A DNA stretch of 64,000 nt from Aselliscus stoliczkanus (lineage: Eukaryota; Chordata; Mammalia; Chiroptera; Hipposideridae): the NCBI GenBank assembly GCA_033961575.1, contig CM066732.1, positions 49,505,001 through 49,569,000 of the forward strand, written 5' to 3'. Below, one piece after another: positions 11,400 to 21,683 of the stretch. The notes below the pieces were generated by a model that did no database searches, was not told where the DNA came from, and worked only from the letters and a program-made list of their open reading frames with translations. Within the stretch, counting starts at the first letter, position 1, and every line of letters begins with the position of its first letter. A program made the position numbers and the translations under genes.

Positions 11400-11830
11400 G
11401 AACTTCCCCTTAATGAGAAATGAAAAGGCTAGAAGACATTCCAAACGGGGCTTTGGGGGAAAGGAGTGGATGGTTCCATTACCTGTAGTCTTAGCTTTCA
11501 ATATCACTATGACACAACAGTTTCAAATCTCTGTATAGAGCAGCCTATTCAGAGCCGTTCAGAATACGGCATAACAATGCCACAATAATTTCCGTGTAAG
11601 TCTTTGATCTCCTCATTATAATGCCATTATCATACCATTATTAGCTGAGATTACAATGACAAATCAATTTTAATTGAAGTCTTTGGAGATGCCATTTATA
11701 ATGCTATTATCATGTGAATTTGCAATGGAAAAGTTACTTAAGCAAGCTTGTTGAAACAGAGCTATAATGTTAGTATAATGGAAAATTTCGATGGTGAAAT
11801 TATTCCAAGTCCCTGGGGGCTGGTGATTAT
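11400..11830. promoter_or_regulatory. Candidate conserved non-coding element
   Basis: About 430 bp without any recognised repeat, AT-rich, with many homeodomain-like words: ATTATAATGCCATTATCATACCATTATTAGC, internally recurring near 11615-11640 and again as 'cattta-taatgctattatcatg' at 11690-11716, plus 'aatcaattttaattgaag'. The recurrence of 'taatgcNattatcat' about 80 bp apart is visible directly. Enhancer-like function is an inference. Confidence 0.3.
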
Positions 11831-11959
11831 CATATAAAACCACCAACCATGAAAATGATACACCCTCCCCACCAAGTAATAAATCATGCTGTGGATAGTC
11901 TCTACTGATCAAAGGGTATCTTTCTCATAGAATGGGTTCACAAAAATCATAAGATCCTG

Positions 11960-12090
11960 AAGCCGTTAGAAGGCTCTCATTTTTCAGGTAAGAAAGTAGA
12001 CATAGGGGGTGAGACCTGACATGCCAAGGCCATGCAGTGAGTGCCAAAGCTTGGACTCGACCCTACGTCTTTGACTCAGTCTTCAAGTCT
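11960..12090 (-). mobile_element. MIR, antisense
   Basis: Antisense MIR core and head: 'tttttcaggtaagaaagtag', 'gccaaggccatgcagtg', 'aagcttggactcgaccc'. Confidence 0.65.
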
Positions 12091-12834
12091 TGGACTTGAT
12101 GAGTGCCTAGTCAGTCTCCACTGCCTTTCAATAACAGGACGCCAGGAAAACAGACAGATGGCAAGACCAGTATTAGGCTAGAACCACAGGAAAATGTCCA
12201 GATCATGGGTGTGTGTGTGTGGGGGTGTTGCAAGATACTCATTTTGGACTAGAAGATCCCCAGTATAATTTTCAATGTAGGGTGATACCTAGATTCCCAG
12301 GGTTGGGAAGTTGGCCACACAGAAGTTGGAACTTGATTCTGCTTCCATGGTTTCCTATGAAAGAGTTCCTTTCCTGAAAGAGACATTCAAACACTTCCAC
12401 CTTTGAGTAGGCATAGGCAGAAAGGAAAAATAATCACACCACACCAGGGAGTTGCTTAATTCAGGCAATGGAGGACTTGGTAAATAAAAAAATCAGACCA
12501 GTTGTGTGGCGGAAGAGAGTGTTTAATTCAATCACCCTGGGAAGCCACTGCCTCAAACTAACTCCTTATTAGAATGTCTTTCACCCCTAGAGCAAGTCTT
12601 TTGTTGACTCCTTCTTTATCTTAATTTGTCCAAAACACAGCCAGCCTCCTGTCACTTGAAAAAGTTTCCTCTGTCCCCTCCTTTTACCCCTTCTGCCTTG
12701 CCCACGCTTTGGTGGAAGGGACTGTGTGTAGGGAATGTGTTCTTTCCCCCACGTCCACTTCTTCCCTTGGGCTAGTCCACCAAGGGCCATGTCTTCTGGC
12801 CCATTTGCTCTGAACTTGTTCATTCCTTTGAGTG
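12091..12834. other. Unassigned unique sequence
   Basis: Contains a short GT run (12208-12221). No gene recognised; the minus-strand open frame 12587-12823 has a low-complexity basic composition and no domain. Confidence 0.4.
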
Positions 12835-13015
12835 AGCAGCTGACATTTTTGGAGGGCTTGCTACGTGCCAGGTACGGTGCTAATGACTTTATTTAGCAAA
12901 TCTAGCAGTAATTACTACAACATGTGAACATGAGCCTAGTGGAGTTAATTGTCCAAGGTCTCACATGCAGCTAGAATCTGGGCTTTGGTCTGTTGGATTC
13001 CAGAACCTTCTGACA
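12835..13015 (-). mobile_element. MIR, antisense
   Basis: 'gcttgctacgtgccaggtac' marks the 3' end and 'gtccaaggtctcacatgcag' with 'ctagaatctgggctttgg' the core and head, in reverse orientation. It is head-to-head with the next MIR. Confidence 0.75.
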
Positions 13016-13039
13016 CTTCCTGTCACCAAGGCAGTTGAG

Positions 13040-13260
13040 TTTATTGGTGGCTGAATAGTCTCTGGCACCACACATCGGGGTCCAGGTTTTAGCCCTGCCA
13101 CTTACTTGCTGTGTTACGTTGGGCAAACTACTTAACCTCCATGTACCTCAGTTTCTTCACTGTAGAACGTGAGGCTAATAATCATAACTTAGTCCAATGT
13201 ATTATTGTAAAGCAACAATGTGAAAAACACTTAGAATAGTGTCTGATGTACAGACACAGT
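13040..13260 (+). mobile_element. MIR, nearly full length
   Basis: Sense MIR: 'ttagccctgccacttac', 'tgctgtgttacgttgggc', 'cctcagtttcttcactg', 'gaggctaataatcataac', 'cacttagaatagtgtctg'. Confidence 0.85.
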
Positions 13261-13714
13261 CTGGAAGTGACAGCTTTTTGATGTTTCACTTTTCAATGAT
13301 GTGACCAGGTTTGCTAGATCCTGTCAACTTGGGGTGAGGGTGAGAGGGGAGATGCAGTAAATGGGTGATTTTTACATGAATGCACTCTCCCACGCCAAGT
13401 GTATACATTTGACCCAGGTGCATAATTTAAGAAGGAAAGCTGGACTTAGTGGAGGCTACTAGCTGCTTTTTGACATGTAAATACCAGTTTTGAAGGGGCA
13501 GGAGGATCTGAGAGGCTGAAATCATTGACCATCCTGAAGTAGGATGAAAATTAGTTTCATAAAGTCAAGGCCAAGATGTTAGTGTGCATTACTAGCTATG
13601 GGAAAAGCAGTGTAACTAATTACCATTGGCGGAGTGGCAGTCAGTTAAGCTTTAGACAATCTGAGGAAAAATTCCTTAGGCTCATGTCCAGCAGGCCATG
13701 GGCTGAACAATGGC
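13261..13714. other. Unassigned unique sequence
   Basis: No repeat or gene recognised. Confidence 0.4.
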
Positions 13715-13815
13715 TCAGGAATGTCAGAATCCTGAGTTCTCATCCTGGCTCCACTACTGATCTCTTTCTGTGATGTAGTCCCTTAATCTCCCCCGTGCCT
13801 CCACTTCCCTCCTGC
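13715..13815 (+). mobile_element. MIR fragment
   Basis: 'ctgagttctcatcctggctc', 'cactactgatctctttctgtg' and 'cttaatctcccccgtgcctc' follow the MIR head and core. Confidence 0.65.
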
Positions 13816-14239
13816 CGAATGCCAGCTGTCTCCCTGGGTGATTTTGAGGGATAACCAATAAAAAGGATTACGGACAAGAACCACCATCCAAATTGTTAAT
13901 AAAAGTGGCATTTTGTACTCAATTATTTGCATCTAAACCCTTTACATTCTCTCTTTGGTACTCCCCCCCGCCCCCATCTTTCTTATTCTTGGACTTTTCT
14001 CCCCATCCCCCATGGAGAAGAAGAACATGATATAGATGGTACAGTATCTTGCAGTGAAATAACAATCTAGGTGAAGAACTGAGCGTGACATTTCAAACAG
14101 TTGCTGTCCAAGAGAGAAATTCACCTAAGGTTTGTCCCCAGCCCTGCTAACAAAAGAGCAACAGAGAGAGTGCTGTGGCATTTCTGGCCTCAGTATTGGG
14201 TGTCTCTGTATGAGCTCAGTTGGCCAATGCTTGAGCAAA

Positions 14240-14600
14240 GGTAATACAGAGATTCTGAACACTGAGAGAAATAATCAAATTACCAGTGTGTTGGAAATTA
14301 AAGTTACTCCACGAGCATAAATAATGAACACAACATTGATGGAAATAAATGATGTACTTTGCCTTAGAGATGTTATTTGAATAACTGATATTGTATTTTG
14401 TTAGGCCACAGTTTCAAATGCATTTGATTATACATTTTAATGTTTCTCCCCAAACAGTCTTTCAAATCAGTATAAATTGCTGTATGTAGCAGGCATGTCT
14501 TGATCTTTAGCTGCCATGACAACAGGATACAGAGAAATGCATTTTCATAACAATTGCTAGCAGTGTTCAGTATCACTGTTACTTTGTGTCAGGGAATGGC
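14240..14600. promoter_or_regulatory. Candidate conserved non-coding element
   Basis: A repeat-free AT-rich block with 'attaaagttactcc', 'cataaataatgaac', 'gcatttgattatacatttta' and balanced short motifs. It has the texture of developmental non-coding DNA; conservation is unverified. 13816-14239 is unassigned and includes a C-run near 13965. Confidence 0.25.
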
Positions 14601-14738
14601 TGGCTTTGGGAAGGAAACAGCATTGTTTTCCTTAACTTGAAAGCTTTTGTTGTAACAACTGAAAAATCAGGTAGAAAAATGGTTGTTTAGGGGGAAAGTA
14701 GGAGGACGGAAGTAAAGCCTCACTTTGGGGGTGAGGCA

Positions 14739-14773
14739 AGAGAGAGGGAGGGAAGGAGAGAGAGAGAGAGAGA

Positions 14774-14823
<50 letters not shown>
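14739..14823. repeat. (GA)n microsatellite, imperfect
   Basis: About 85 bp of polypurine with GGGA and AAAG interruptions at the left and a clean (AG)n on the right. Confidence 0.95.
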
Positions 14824-14825
<2 letters not shown>

Positions 14826-15194
14826 ATTGCTTGGAAAGAGGGCTACACCAGTGGGCGTATAGTAGAAAGCTAACTAGAAAGTAATTGGGTAATCAGATCA
14901 GCAAATTGAGTCAAACGATGTGATTTTAAGTGATATAATCAGTTTCCACAAACTAGGAGAAATACATATGCATTTCCTTCCCCTGCCTATTTGTTTTAAT
15001 TCAAATCTTCTAAAACAGCCCAGAGAGAGCAAATCTGAGAAATTTTGCAAAATAACACATTTTGTGGAGACAATACACATTAAAAAAAAAAAAAAATTCC
15101 AGGCAAACATGCACTCCAGAAAAAAGGGAGGGAGGTGATTCTTTTTCCTATTCTCTGAAATCCATGACGCCTCGCACCTAGGGGCATCATAGCA
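14824..15194. other. Unassigned unique sequence
   Basis: No repeat or gene recognised apart from a poly-A run at 15080-15094. The two open frames here overlap on opposite strands and look like chance. Confidence 0.4.
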
Positions 15195-15400
15195 GAAGGG
15201 AGGCTGGGTAGCCTGATAGTTAGGGAAGTAAGGCTAGCCCCATGGCCACAGAACTGGGTTTACACCCTGGCTCTTCCTTATCCCTAACTAGAGAGGTTAA
15301 GAACCCTCCATCTTAGTCTTTTCTGTTTGTTTGTTTAATAAACTCGTTGGGTTTTAGGAGGGTTAAATGAGATGGGGCATGAAAGGACTTCACAGAGTCC
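15195..15400 (+). mobile_element. MIR, diverged
   Basis: 'actgggtttacaccctggc' with 'ctcttccttatccctaac' is a MIR head, and 'gggttaaatgagatggggc' a MIR 3' part. The core between them is disrupted by a T-rich insertion. Confidence 0.6.
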
Positions 15401-16039
15401 CGCTACGTCGTGACTGTTCCAAAGGTGGCAGCCATCACTATGGTTGCTGCAGGGTAGTTCGACCGATGAGGAGAGTCTGGGTCATTCTATTACTTCCAAC
15501 ATCAGGCTTTTCATGTTCCTTAATGTTTGTTCTCACTTATTAGAAGAGTAGATAATTCCTAGATTTCTGATGCCCTGTAGTTCTTGGATCAGTCACGGTC
15601 CCGGCAGGAAATAGAATTTCCTCCAAAAGGATTTAACTGAAGGGAGTTCAGGGAAGGGGACATTTATGGCCAACAAGGATGGTGAGGTCTCTAAGGACCA
15701 GCAACAGTGGGAGGCCTGGAGAGGCCAGAGGGGGGAAGCAAGTGACTAGAGGCAGGAAGGGCCCTGGAGGAGAGGCAGCCACGGCCAGAGAAATGGGGAA
15801 GAAATACCTTGACCTTGCTCTCCTCTCACCATCTGCTCTCCTGCTGGTGCCTCTCACCGGAAGCCAGAGGGCAAGGGACTGCGCTGATGACCCCACAGGA
15901 GTCAGCTGGGAGGCTCCCAACAGGGCGAGAGGGCAAGAATGGATTCTCAGAGGCAAACAGAAGTGAGGACAACCAGCCATACAGTGTTTATCTGTACTTG
16001 GTGTGATATTTGGCGTTTGCATATACTTTTATAAGATTG
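15401..16039. other. Unassigned, with chance open frames
   Basis: Two overlapping open frames on opposite strands (15648-16022 minus, 124 codons; 15679-15966 plus, 95 codons) lie in a locally GC-rich stretch. Neither shows a recognisable domain, and mirror-image frames of this kind are expected in GC-rich DNA. Confidence 0.4.
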
Positions 16040-16205
16040 CTATAGAATTGTTTATTTTTATCATTTTGTATGTGATTCACTCACTTCTCTGGTAAAATTA
16101 TAAGTTCATTAAAGGAAAGGGCTATGGCTTCTCTTCTAGTCCCCCCATAATGCTTAGCACAAGGCAAAAACCAATGCTGGCACTAAATAACTATATACCT
16201 AATTG
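16040..16205 (+). mobile_element. L2 3' end fragment
   Basis: 'aattataagttcattaaagg', 'agggctatggcttctcttc' and 'taatgcttagcacaagg' follow the order of the L2 3' end. Confidence 0.6.
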
Positions 16206-16400
16206 ATGGGCATAATAATAATGCTATTATTATTATTATAGCAGACACATAACACTTCCTATGCATTGGGTATTAATCTAAACACTATTTATTTGAGCTG
16301 ATTTGATCCTCATTAAAACCCTATGGAGGGTACTATTGATTATTACCCTCATCTTGCTGATGAGGAAACTGAAGCCCAGAGTGGCTAAGTAGGAACTGAA
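16206..16400 (-). mobile_element. MIR, antisense
   Basis: 'taataatgctattatta', 'gatcctcattaaaaccctat', 'ttaccctcatcttgctgatg' and 'aggaaactgaagcccagag' are a clear antisense MIR core. A diverged head may extend to about 16530 ('gtagaatccaggactcctc'). Confidence 0.8.
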
Positions 16401-16535
16401 TGGCCAGTGAGCTTCTTCTCAGTGTTTTGTATCTACAGAGACAGTGGCTGTCATCAAAGACCCCAAAGGCAAAGGACATGGGGTATGATACCCAAGGTCG
16501 GGTCAGCTTGGTAGAATCCAGGACTCCTCTCTTTT

Positions 16536-17009
16536 TTTTTTTTTTTTGGCTATCAACAGGGATTCCTACTCTTCTGTGTGAACATTTTAGGTGGTGAGTG
16601 AGGTAGAATTATAGGTGGTGAGCATACGGGGAGTTTTATAATAGTGGGCTCTATGGTGAAAGAGCCATTCCATGTTAGTTCTCTTTCAATCTTTCTGATT
16701 ATGCTAAAATCTCATGTGGGTGTTAGTCTTTAACACCAACCACCTGCAAAATCTTCCATTTTACAAAGAGAGCAAGCCTCAGGCTCAGAGCCTTTGCAGG
16801 CAACAATTTGGAATTTTAAACATCTAGTTTTTGTTGTATTGATCACAGCTGATACCCATTTCTCCCGTTTTTAATAGGAAAATAAAATTTCCATTAAAAT
16901 AGTGTTCATTTTAGTTAAAAAGAAATTGCCTTTAATGAAGAATATTACATAAATACTAGTGTAGGTGCTATGTTGAATATAGGCAGTATTCCATGTAGGC
17001 ATATTTCCA
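16536..17009. other. Unassigned unique sequence
   Basis: No repeat recognised with confidence; 16755-16800 is weakly MIR-like in antisense. Confidence 0.35.
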
Positions 17010-18060
17010 TTCAATCATCAGTCTGGCCCCTCTAGGACCAAGATGGATCCGAGGATTATAGCAGAGTTCCAAAAACAAAACCGAGTAACTCTTTTTTTTT
17101 TTTTTTTGAGGGCAGTGTCACTGGCCCTCACATGTGGGACCGAACCGGGGCCGCTGGCTTCCCAAGCCAGCTGAGTAACTCTTAATTGCAGCCACCATGT
17201 CAGGTGTATATCTTTGCCAATGGCAAAGATATTGTGGTTTCAGATATATAGTATGTAGCCATTAACTTGGTGAACATGTTCTTTCCTATCATCATCAGAA
17301 AATAGGATCAGAATTAGTTTGCATTCATAAAGCACAAACAATAATATACATTTATAGCTTTGCCCTAGGGCTATTTAACTCCCTGCTCTCTGTCTTAATA
17401 TAATCTGACAAGATCTTGACGGTTTGGAAATCCTACAGAATATCACACTGATCCACCATATTGATGATATTATGCCAATCAGGAGATAAAACTTAAGAAG
17501 ATTCAGGGGCCTGCCATGTCAGTAAAGTTTTTAAGGGCAGAAGGATCAGGGGGATGCCAGGAAATCCCCTCCAAAGTAAAAGACAAATTATTGCATCTTT
17601 CAATTATTGCTCCCTATCATGAAGGAGGAAGCCCAGTGTCTGGTAGACAGATCCCTTTAAATTCTGCAGGAAGCTGATTTCATACCTGGGAATCCTGCTG
17701 TGGTCCATGTAAGAGCTGTCACAAAAGGCTGCCAGCTCTGAATGGTGCCCAGAACAGGAAATGTCTCTGCAGCAAGTCCAGGCTATTACGCAATCAGCTA
17801 TCAGGCCATGTAACCCGGCAGGCCCTTGGAGGTGGTGATGGGAACCAAATGACACAGCAAGAGTCCCACTGAACAGTAAGCGACGCTGCTGCCTGAGCAC
17901 TTCAGGCTTCTTGTATTCAGAGAGTATGAGACAAGGAAAGGAGTCACCCTCTTGGCAGGAGCAACTGACTGCCGTCAGGAGGGCAGGGGACTGCTTTTTC
18001 AAGACGGGCATGGAGGAATAAGGGTGGCATGCAGGTGCCACTTGGGTGTCTCTTGTTACT
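17010..18060 (+). pseudogene. ERVL-type endogenous retrovirus pol remnant
   Basis: This old viral fossil carries a degraded pol region. Reading the plus strand, similarity to the ERVL reverse transcriptase domain is recognisable from about 17220, including the active-site region near 17455-17475 where the expected tyrosine of the Y-x-D-D motif is replaced by histidine. The connection and RNase H part follows to about 18000. Frames are broken by stops and indels throughout, and a SINE interrupts it at 17092-17172. No flanking LTRs were recognised. A second fragment of the same region lies at 35190-35390. The minus-strand open frame 17604-18041 (145 codons) is a shadow of this remnant. Confidence 0.75.
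17092..17172 (-). mobile_element. 5'-truncated short SINE in the ERVL remnant
   Basis: Poly-T followed by 'gagggcagtgtcactggccc' and a B-box region, ending early at the 'gcttcccaagccag' part, so the outer head with the A box is missing. The 11-bp target duplication 'gagtaactctt' is visible at 17083-17093 and 17173-17183. Confidence 0.9.
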
Positions 18061-18239
18061 CTCTTGATCTACTGTGATGTCAAATGGACAAATGCAGCAA
18101 CCCTGGCCTGAGAAGGGTACGGTGACCAGGAGCTTAGACCCCTCCACCATGAGGGTCTGTGTCTTGCCACCAGGGCGGCCACTGAGACCAGCACAGGTGG
18201 TGTTTCAGGGGGAGGGTCATTGAGGTTCTAGAAAAGTGG

Positions 18240-18420
18240 AGGAGGGAGGAAATGAGTATCAGGGTTCAAATCCTGACTCCTCCCCTTAGTGGCTGTGACT
18301 GGGGAAGTGGCTTTGATTTTTCTACTTCAGTTTCTGCCCTTGTAAAATGGGCCAATAAAACCTCCTTTAAAGAACTGTAGGCATTAGAGAGTACAGAAAG
18401 CCCCTATAGTATCTGAAGGA
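18240..18420 (+). mobile_element. MIR
   Basis: 'cagggttcaaatcctgactc', 'cagtttctgcccttgtaaaa' and 'tgggccaataaaacctcc' in MIR order. Confidence 0.8.
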
Positions 18421-19299
18421 ATTAGCTATCAATAAATGACAATTTAAAACATTTATTTATTTTTAGCACCTTCTATTTTTAAATGGTCAGCTTATCATTT
18501 CAGGGGAGAAAGCAATTTGATGAATTCCTGTTCATTAAGATTTTAGGGATTTAATGTGTCAGTTCTTCCCAGGGAAATTGCATTTTTTAAAAAGGAAGAG
18601 CTGTAACATCTGAATAAAGGAATGACATGCTGACCGTAGGCATTTGTGGGAACAGGGGTGCTTAGATTACATCCTATAAAGGAAAATGTTCTGTATGTCT
18701 GGGTGAGGCTGACTCTCCCAGCTTTCAATGAAGAGGAAAGATAAAACTCTCCATTTAAGGAGGGCTACGCTCCTCCCCGCAGTCCATGTGGAGAATAGTT
18801 TGCCTACATCTTGCTTTTTCAAATGGGACAACTGAAATATCTCCTAGCTGTTTGTTCCAGTAGTTCAATATATATTCTTAGTTATATCAAATATTTGATA
18901 TTTTAGGAAATCAGCCTTGTTAAATTAAAGTGGATAAGATGGCATTTTAAGGTCACCTTGGTATGATCAAACATGATGCTGACATTTACAATCCATTTCC
19001 ATTGCTTCTCACATGTTTCCTTGTCAGTTAAATCCAGACTCTTCAAATTTGAAGGAGTTTCAAATCTAATAATGCAATTATAAATATTGTACCTTAATCA
19101 CTAACTGCTCACTGATTTCCATGCAAGTCACAAAATCTTCATATGTTCTTTCCCTTCATGTGAAAAATTTTCAAATTTAAAATGGCTTTATTATAATGTT
19201 GTCTGCATAAATATAAACAAGCATAAATATGAAATGTTTTATATGCTCCTTAAGTTTATGGCTTTTGTTCACATAAAAACCCAAATGAATTTCCACATG
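18421..19299. other. Unassigned AT-rich sequence
   Basis: No gene or repeat recognised. AT-rich with TTTAAA and ATAAATAT words. Confidence 0.4.
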
Positions 19300-19548
19300 A
19301 ATTAAAAAGAAAATTAAAAATTAAGAGATGTAATTAGCAACATTAATTTACGGCTGTAGAAAACGCGGTTTTGCAGACACAGCATCATCACCCATGGAAT
19401 GAATGTGGGCCACACTGCTGTGGTCAGGACTTCTTTCCAGGTTGGGATTCTTGTGGGCTGAGTGATGGCTCAGTTCTCACGGAACACGTCTCCATTCTAA
19501 CTACTGTGGAACTTGCACACCGCAGTTTGCCATGTCACCATTTGCCTT

Positions 19549-19797
19549 CATTTTTTTTTTTTTTTAAAGATTTTACTGGGGAACTGGGGAAGGGGAACAG
19601 CCAAGTTGTTGTCCTTCAATCTTAGTTGTGGAGAGCGCAACTAGCTCAGCTCCAAGTCCGGTCACCATCCAGCTGCCCATCGGCAGCTCAGCGGCAGCTC
19701 AGTGGCAGCTCAGTTCACTGGCCCATGTGGGAATCGAACTGGCGACCCTGGTGCTCAGAGCTTGTGTTCTTAAGCAACAGAGCCATTTGGTTGGCCC
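19549..19797 (-). mobile_element. T+ SINE with one tRNA-like module
   Basis: Same tail as the four-module element at 4350-4984, but with a single B box (near 19728) and a GGCCAACCAAATGGCTC head at 19797. The polyadenylation-like motif is mutated to AGTAAA here. It splits the left arm of the inverted duplication, so it inserted after the duplication formed. Confidence 0.85.
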
Positions 19798-19824
19798 AGA
19801 AAGCATCTTTAAAGAATGAAGTGT

Positions 19825-19932
19825 GGGGCCTGCCGAGTGGCGCGGTGGTTAAGCACTGGCTTGGGAAACCAGCGGCCCCTGTTTGGGTCCCACATATGAG
19901 GGCCAGTAACATTGCCCTAAGGAAAAAAAAAA
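19825..19932 (+). mobile_element. Short tRNA-derived SINE, plus strand
   Basis: Starts GGGGCCTGCCGAGTGGCGC, with A box GTGGCGCGGTGGTTAAG and B-box-like GTTTGGGTCCC, ending in an A-run. The perfect 12-bp target duplication 'aaagaatgaagt' flanks it (19811-19822 and 19933-19944). It is the only SINE on this strand in the window. Confidence 0.95.
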
Positions 19933-20139
19933 AAAGAATGAAGTCTGCCTCTACTCTTTAATAGATCCCTATTAACAGAGAGCCCAAATGTCAACGTAGG
20001 TGCAGACATTGTGTGGGGATAGTTAAGTCAAATGTGGTGATCCAGGTGATTGCAATGTAAAATGTTTAATACAAATGCTTATAAAACACAACTTAGTATA
20101 TCATAGAGATATTTAGGGGCTGAGTATATGTCCACAGTC

Positions 20140-20430
20140 CTCTTCAGGGTAGAGGCAGACTTCATCCTTTAAAGATGCTTTCAACACAAAGGCAAATGGT
20201 GACATGGCAAACTGCAGTGTGAAAGTTCCGCAGTAGGTAGAATAGACACATGTTTTGTGAGAACTGAGCCATCACTCAGCCCACAAGAATGAAAGAATCC
20301 CAACCTGAAAAAAAAATCCTGACCACAGCAGTGGTCATGGGTGATGATGCTGTGTCTGCAAAACTGTGTTTTCTACCACCATAAATTAATATTGATAATT
20401 ACATCTTTTAATTTTTAGCATTTTTAAAAA
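20140..20430. repeat. Right arm of the inverted duplication
   Basis: The uninterrupted arm; see the left arm for anchor matches. It is separated from the left arm by about 175 bp of unmatched sequence (19966-20139) and abuts antisense L1 on its right side. I cannot name the duplicated sequence. Confidence 0.9.
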
Positions 20431-20439
20431 CTTCATGCA

Positions 20440-21265
20440 AAAAAATTGTAGGGATTTTGGTAGAGATTAGAATGAATCTGTGGATTTCATTGGGCAATAT
20501 CGACATCTTAATGATATTCTTTTAATCCATGAACATGGATGTCTTGATGTCTTTCAATCCTCTTTAATTTCTTTTAGCAACATTTTGTTGTTTTCAGTAC
20601 AAGTCTTTCGCAAATTTGGTTAATTTATTCCTAAGTATTTTATTTTGGGGATGCTTTGTAAATGGAATTGTTTCATTACTTATTTTTTTCAGATTGTTCA
20701 TTTTTAGTGTATAGAAATGCAACTGTTTTTTGTGTGTTGATTTTATAGCCTGAAACTTCACTGAATTCATTTATTTGAATAGATTTTATATTATTTTATT
20801 TTAGTGTAATCTTTAGAGTTTTCCACATATAAGATCATGTTGTCTGCACACAAAGATCATTTTACTTCTTCTGTTGCAACTTGGATGTCTTTCTTTTTCT
20901 TGCCTAAATGCTGTAGGCGGAGCTTCCAGTATTATGTTGAATAGAAGTGGTAAAAGTGAGAATGCTGACCCTGTTCCTATTGTAGAGGAAAAGCTTTCAG
21001 CCTTCACCGTTGAGAATGATGTTGGCTGTGGTTTTTCATATATGATCTTTATTATGATAAGGTAATTTCCTTCTAATCCTAGTTTGTTAAGTGTTTTATC
21101 ATGAAAGTGTGTTCAATTTTGTCAATGCACTTTCTGCATCAATTGAGTAATCATGATTACTTTCCCCTCTTCCATCAGTTAAAGTAATATATTGTATTGG
21201 TTGATTTTCAAATGTTGAAACATTTGCATTTCAGGCATATAGTCACTTGGTCATGGTGTATAATA
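20440..21265 (-). mobile_element. Antisense L1, ORF2 reverse transcriptase region
   Basis: Classic antisense ORF2 text: 'gaatgaatctgtggatttc', 'catgaacatggatgtcttg', 'tttaatttcttttagcaac', 'ttcctaagtattttattttg', later 'ttgaatagaagtggtaaaag' and 'tttctgcatcaattgagtaa'. Many stops in the coding sense; a dead copy. Confidence 0.9.
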
Positions 21266-21683
21266 CTTTTTTTTTTGTAAATTAAGATTTTATTGGGGAA
21301 TTGAGGGAGGGAAAAACATTGGGGAATCAGGGAAGGGGAACAGACAAGTTGCTGTCATTTTGTTCTTCAGTCTAGTTGTGGAGGACATCGCTTCACTCGC
21401 CCATGTTGGTATCATCATTGCGCTCTTCCCGGCTGAGGCGGATCAGTCGCCAGCCATTGGATGGCCGCTCACGGTAGCTTATGGCAGCCCACTGGAGCTC
21501 CTCTGCAGCCTACGCCTTCGCCGGTGACTCACAGCAGCCCAGCTCCAGGTCAAGCTGTTGTTCACCATCTTAGCTGTAGAGGGCAGTGTCACTGGCCCAT
21601 ATGGGATCTGAACTGGCTGCCCTGCTGCTCAGAGCTCGTGCTCCCAAGCCAACTCTTAACCAACGAGCCACTCAGCTAGCCCC
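21266..21683 (-). mobile_element. Long T+ SINE (~420 bp) inside L1
   Basis: Poly-T, then 'taagattttattgggg' (AATAAAATCTTA on the sense strand), the duplicated G-rich tail, a ~200-bp body, and a tRNA head ending at 'agccactcagctagcccc'. It splits the antisense L1. Confidence 0.9.

Larger units (their letters stand above)
19300..19965. repeat. Left arm of a large imperfect inverted duplication
   Basis: After removing two SINEs (19549-19797 and 19825-19932), about 300 bp of this arm is the reverse complement of 20140-20430 at high identity. Matching anchors include 'gatgtaattagcaacatt' / 'aatattgataattacatc', 'cagacacagcatcatcaccc' / 'gggtgatgatgctgtgtctg', 'gggctgagtgatggctcag' / 'ctgagccatcactcagccc' and 'gaagtctgcctctac' / 'gtagaggcagacttc'. 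Confidence 0.9.

Noticed and set aside
15648..16022. 124-codon minus-strand frame mirrored by plus-strand frames
   Set aside because: Mirror-image open frames in GC-rich sequence, with no domain.
17604..18041. 145-codon minus-strand open frame
   Set aside because: It is the antisense shadow of the ERVL pol remnant.
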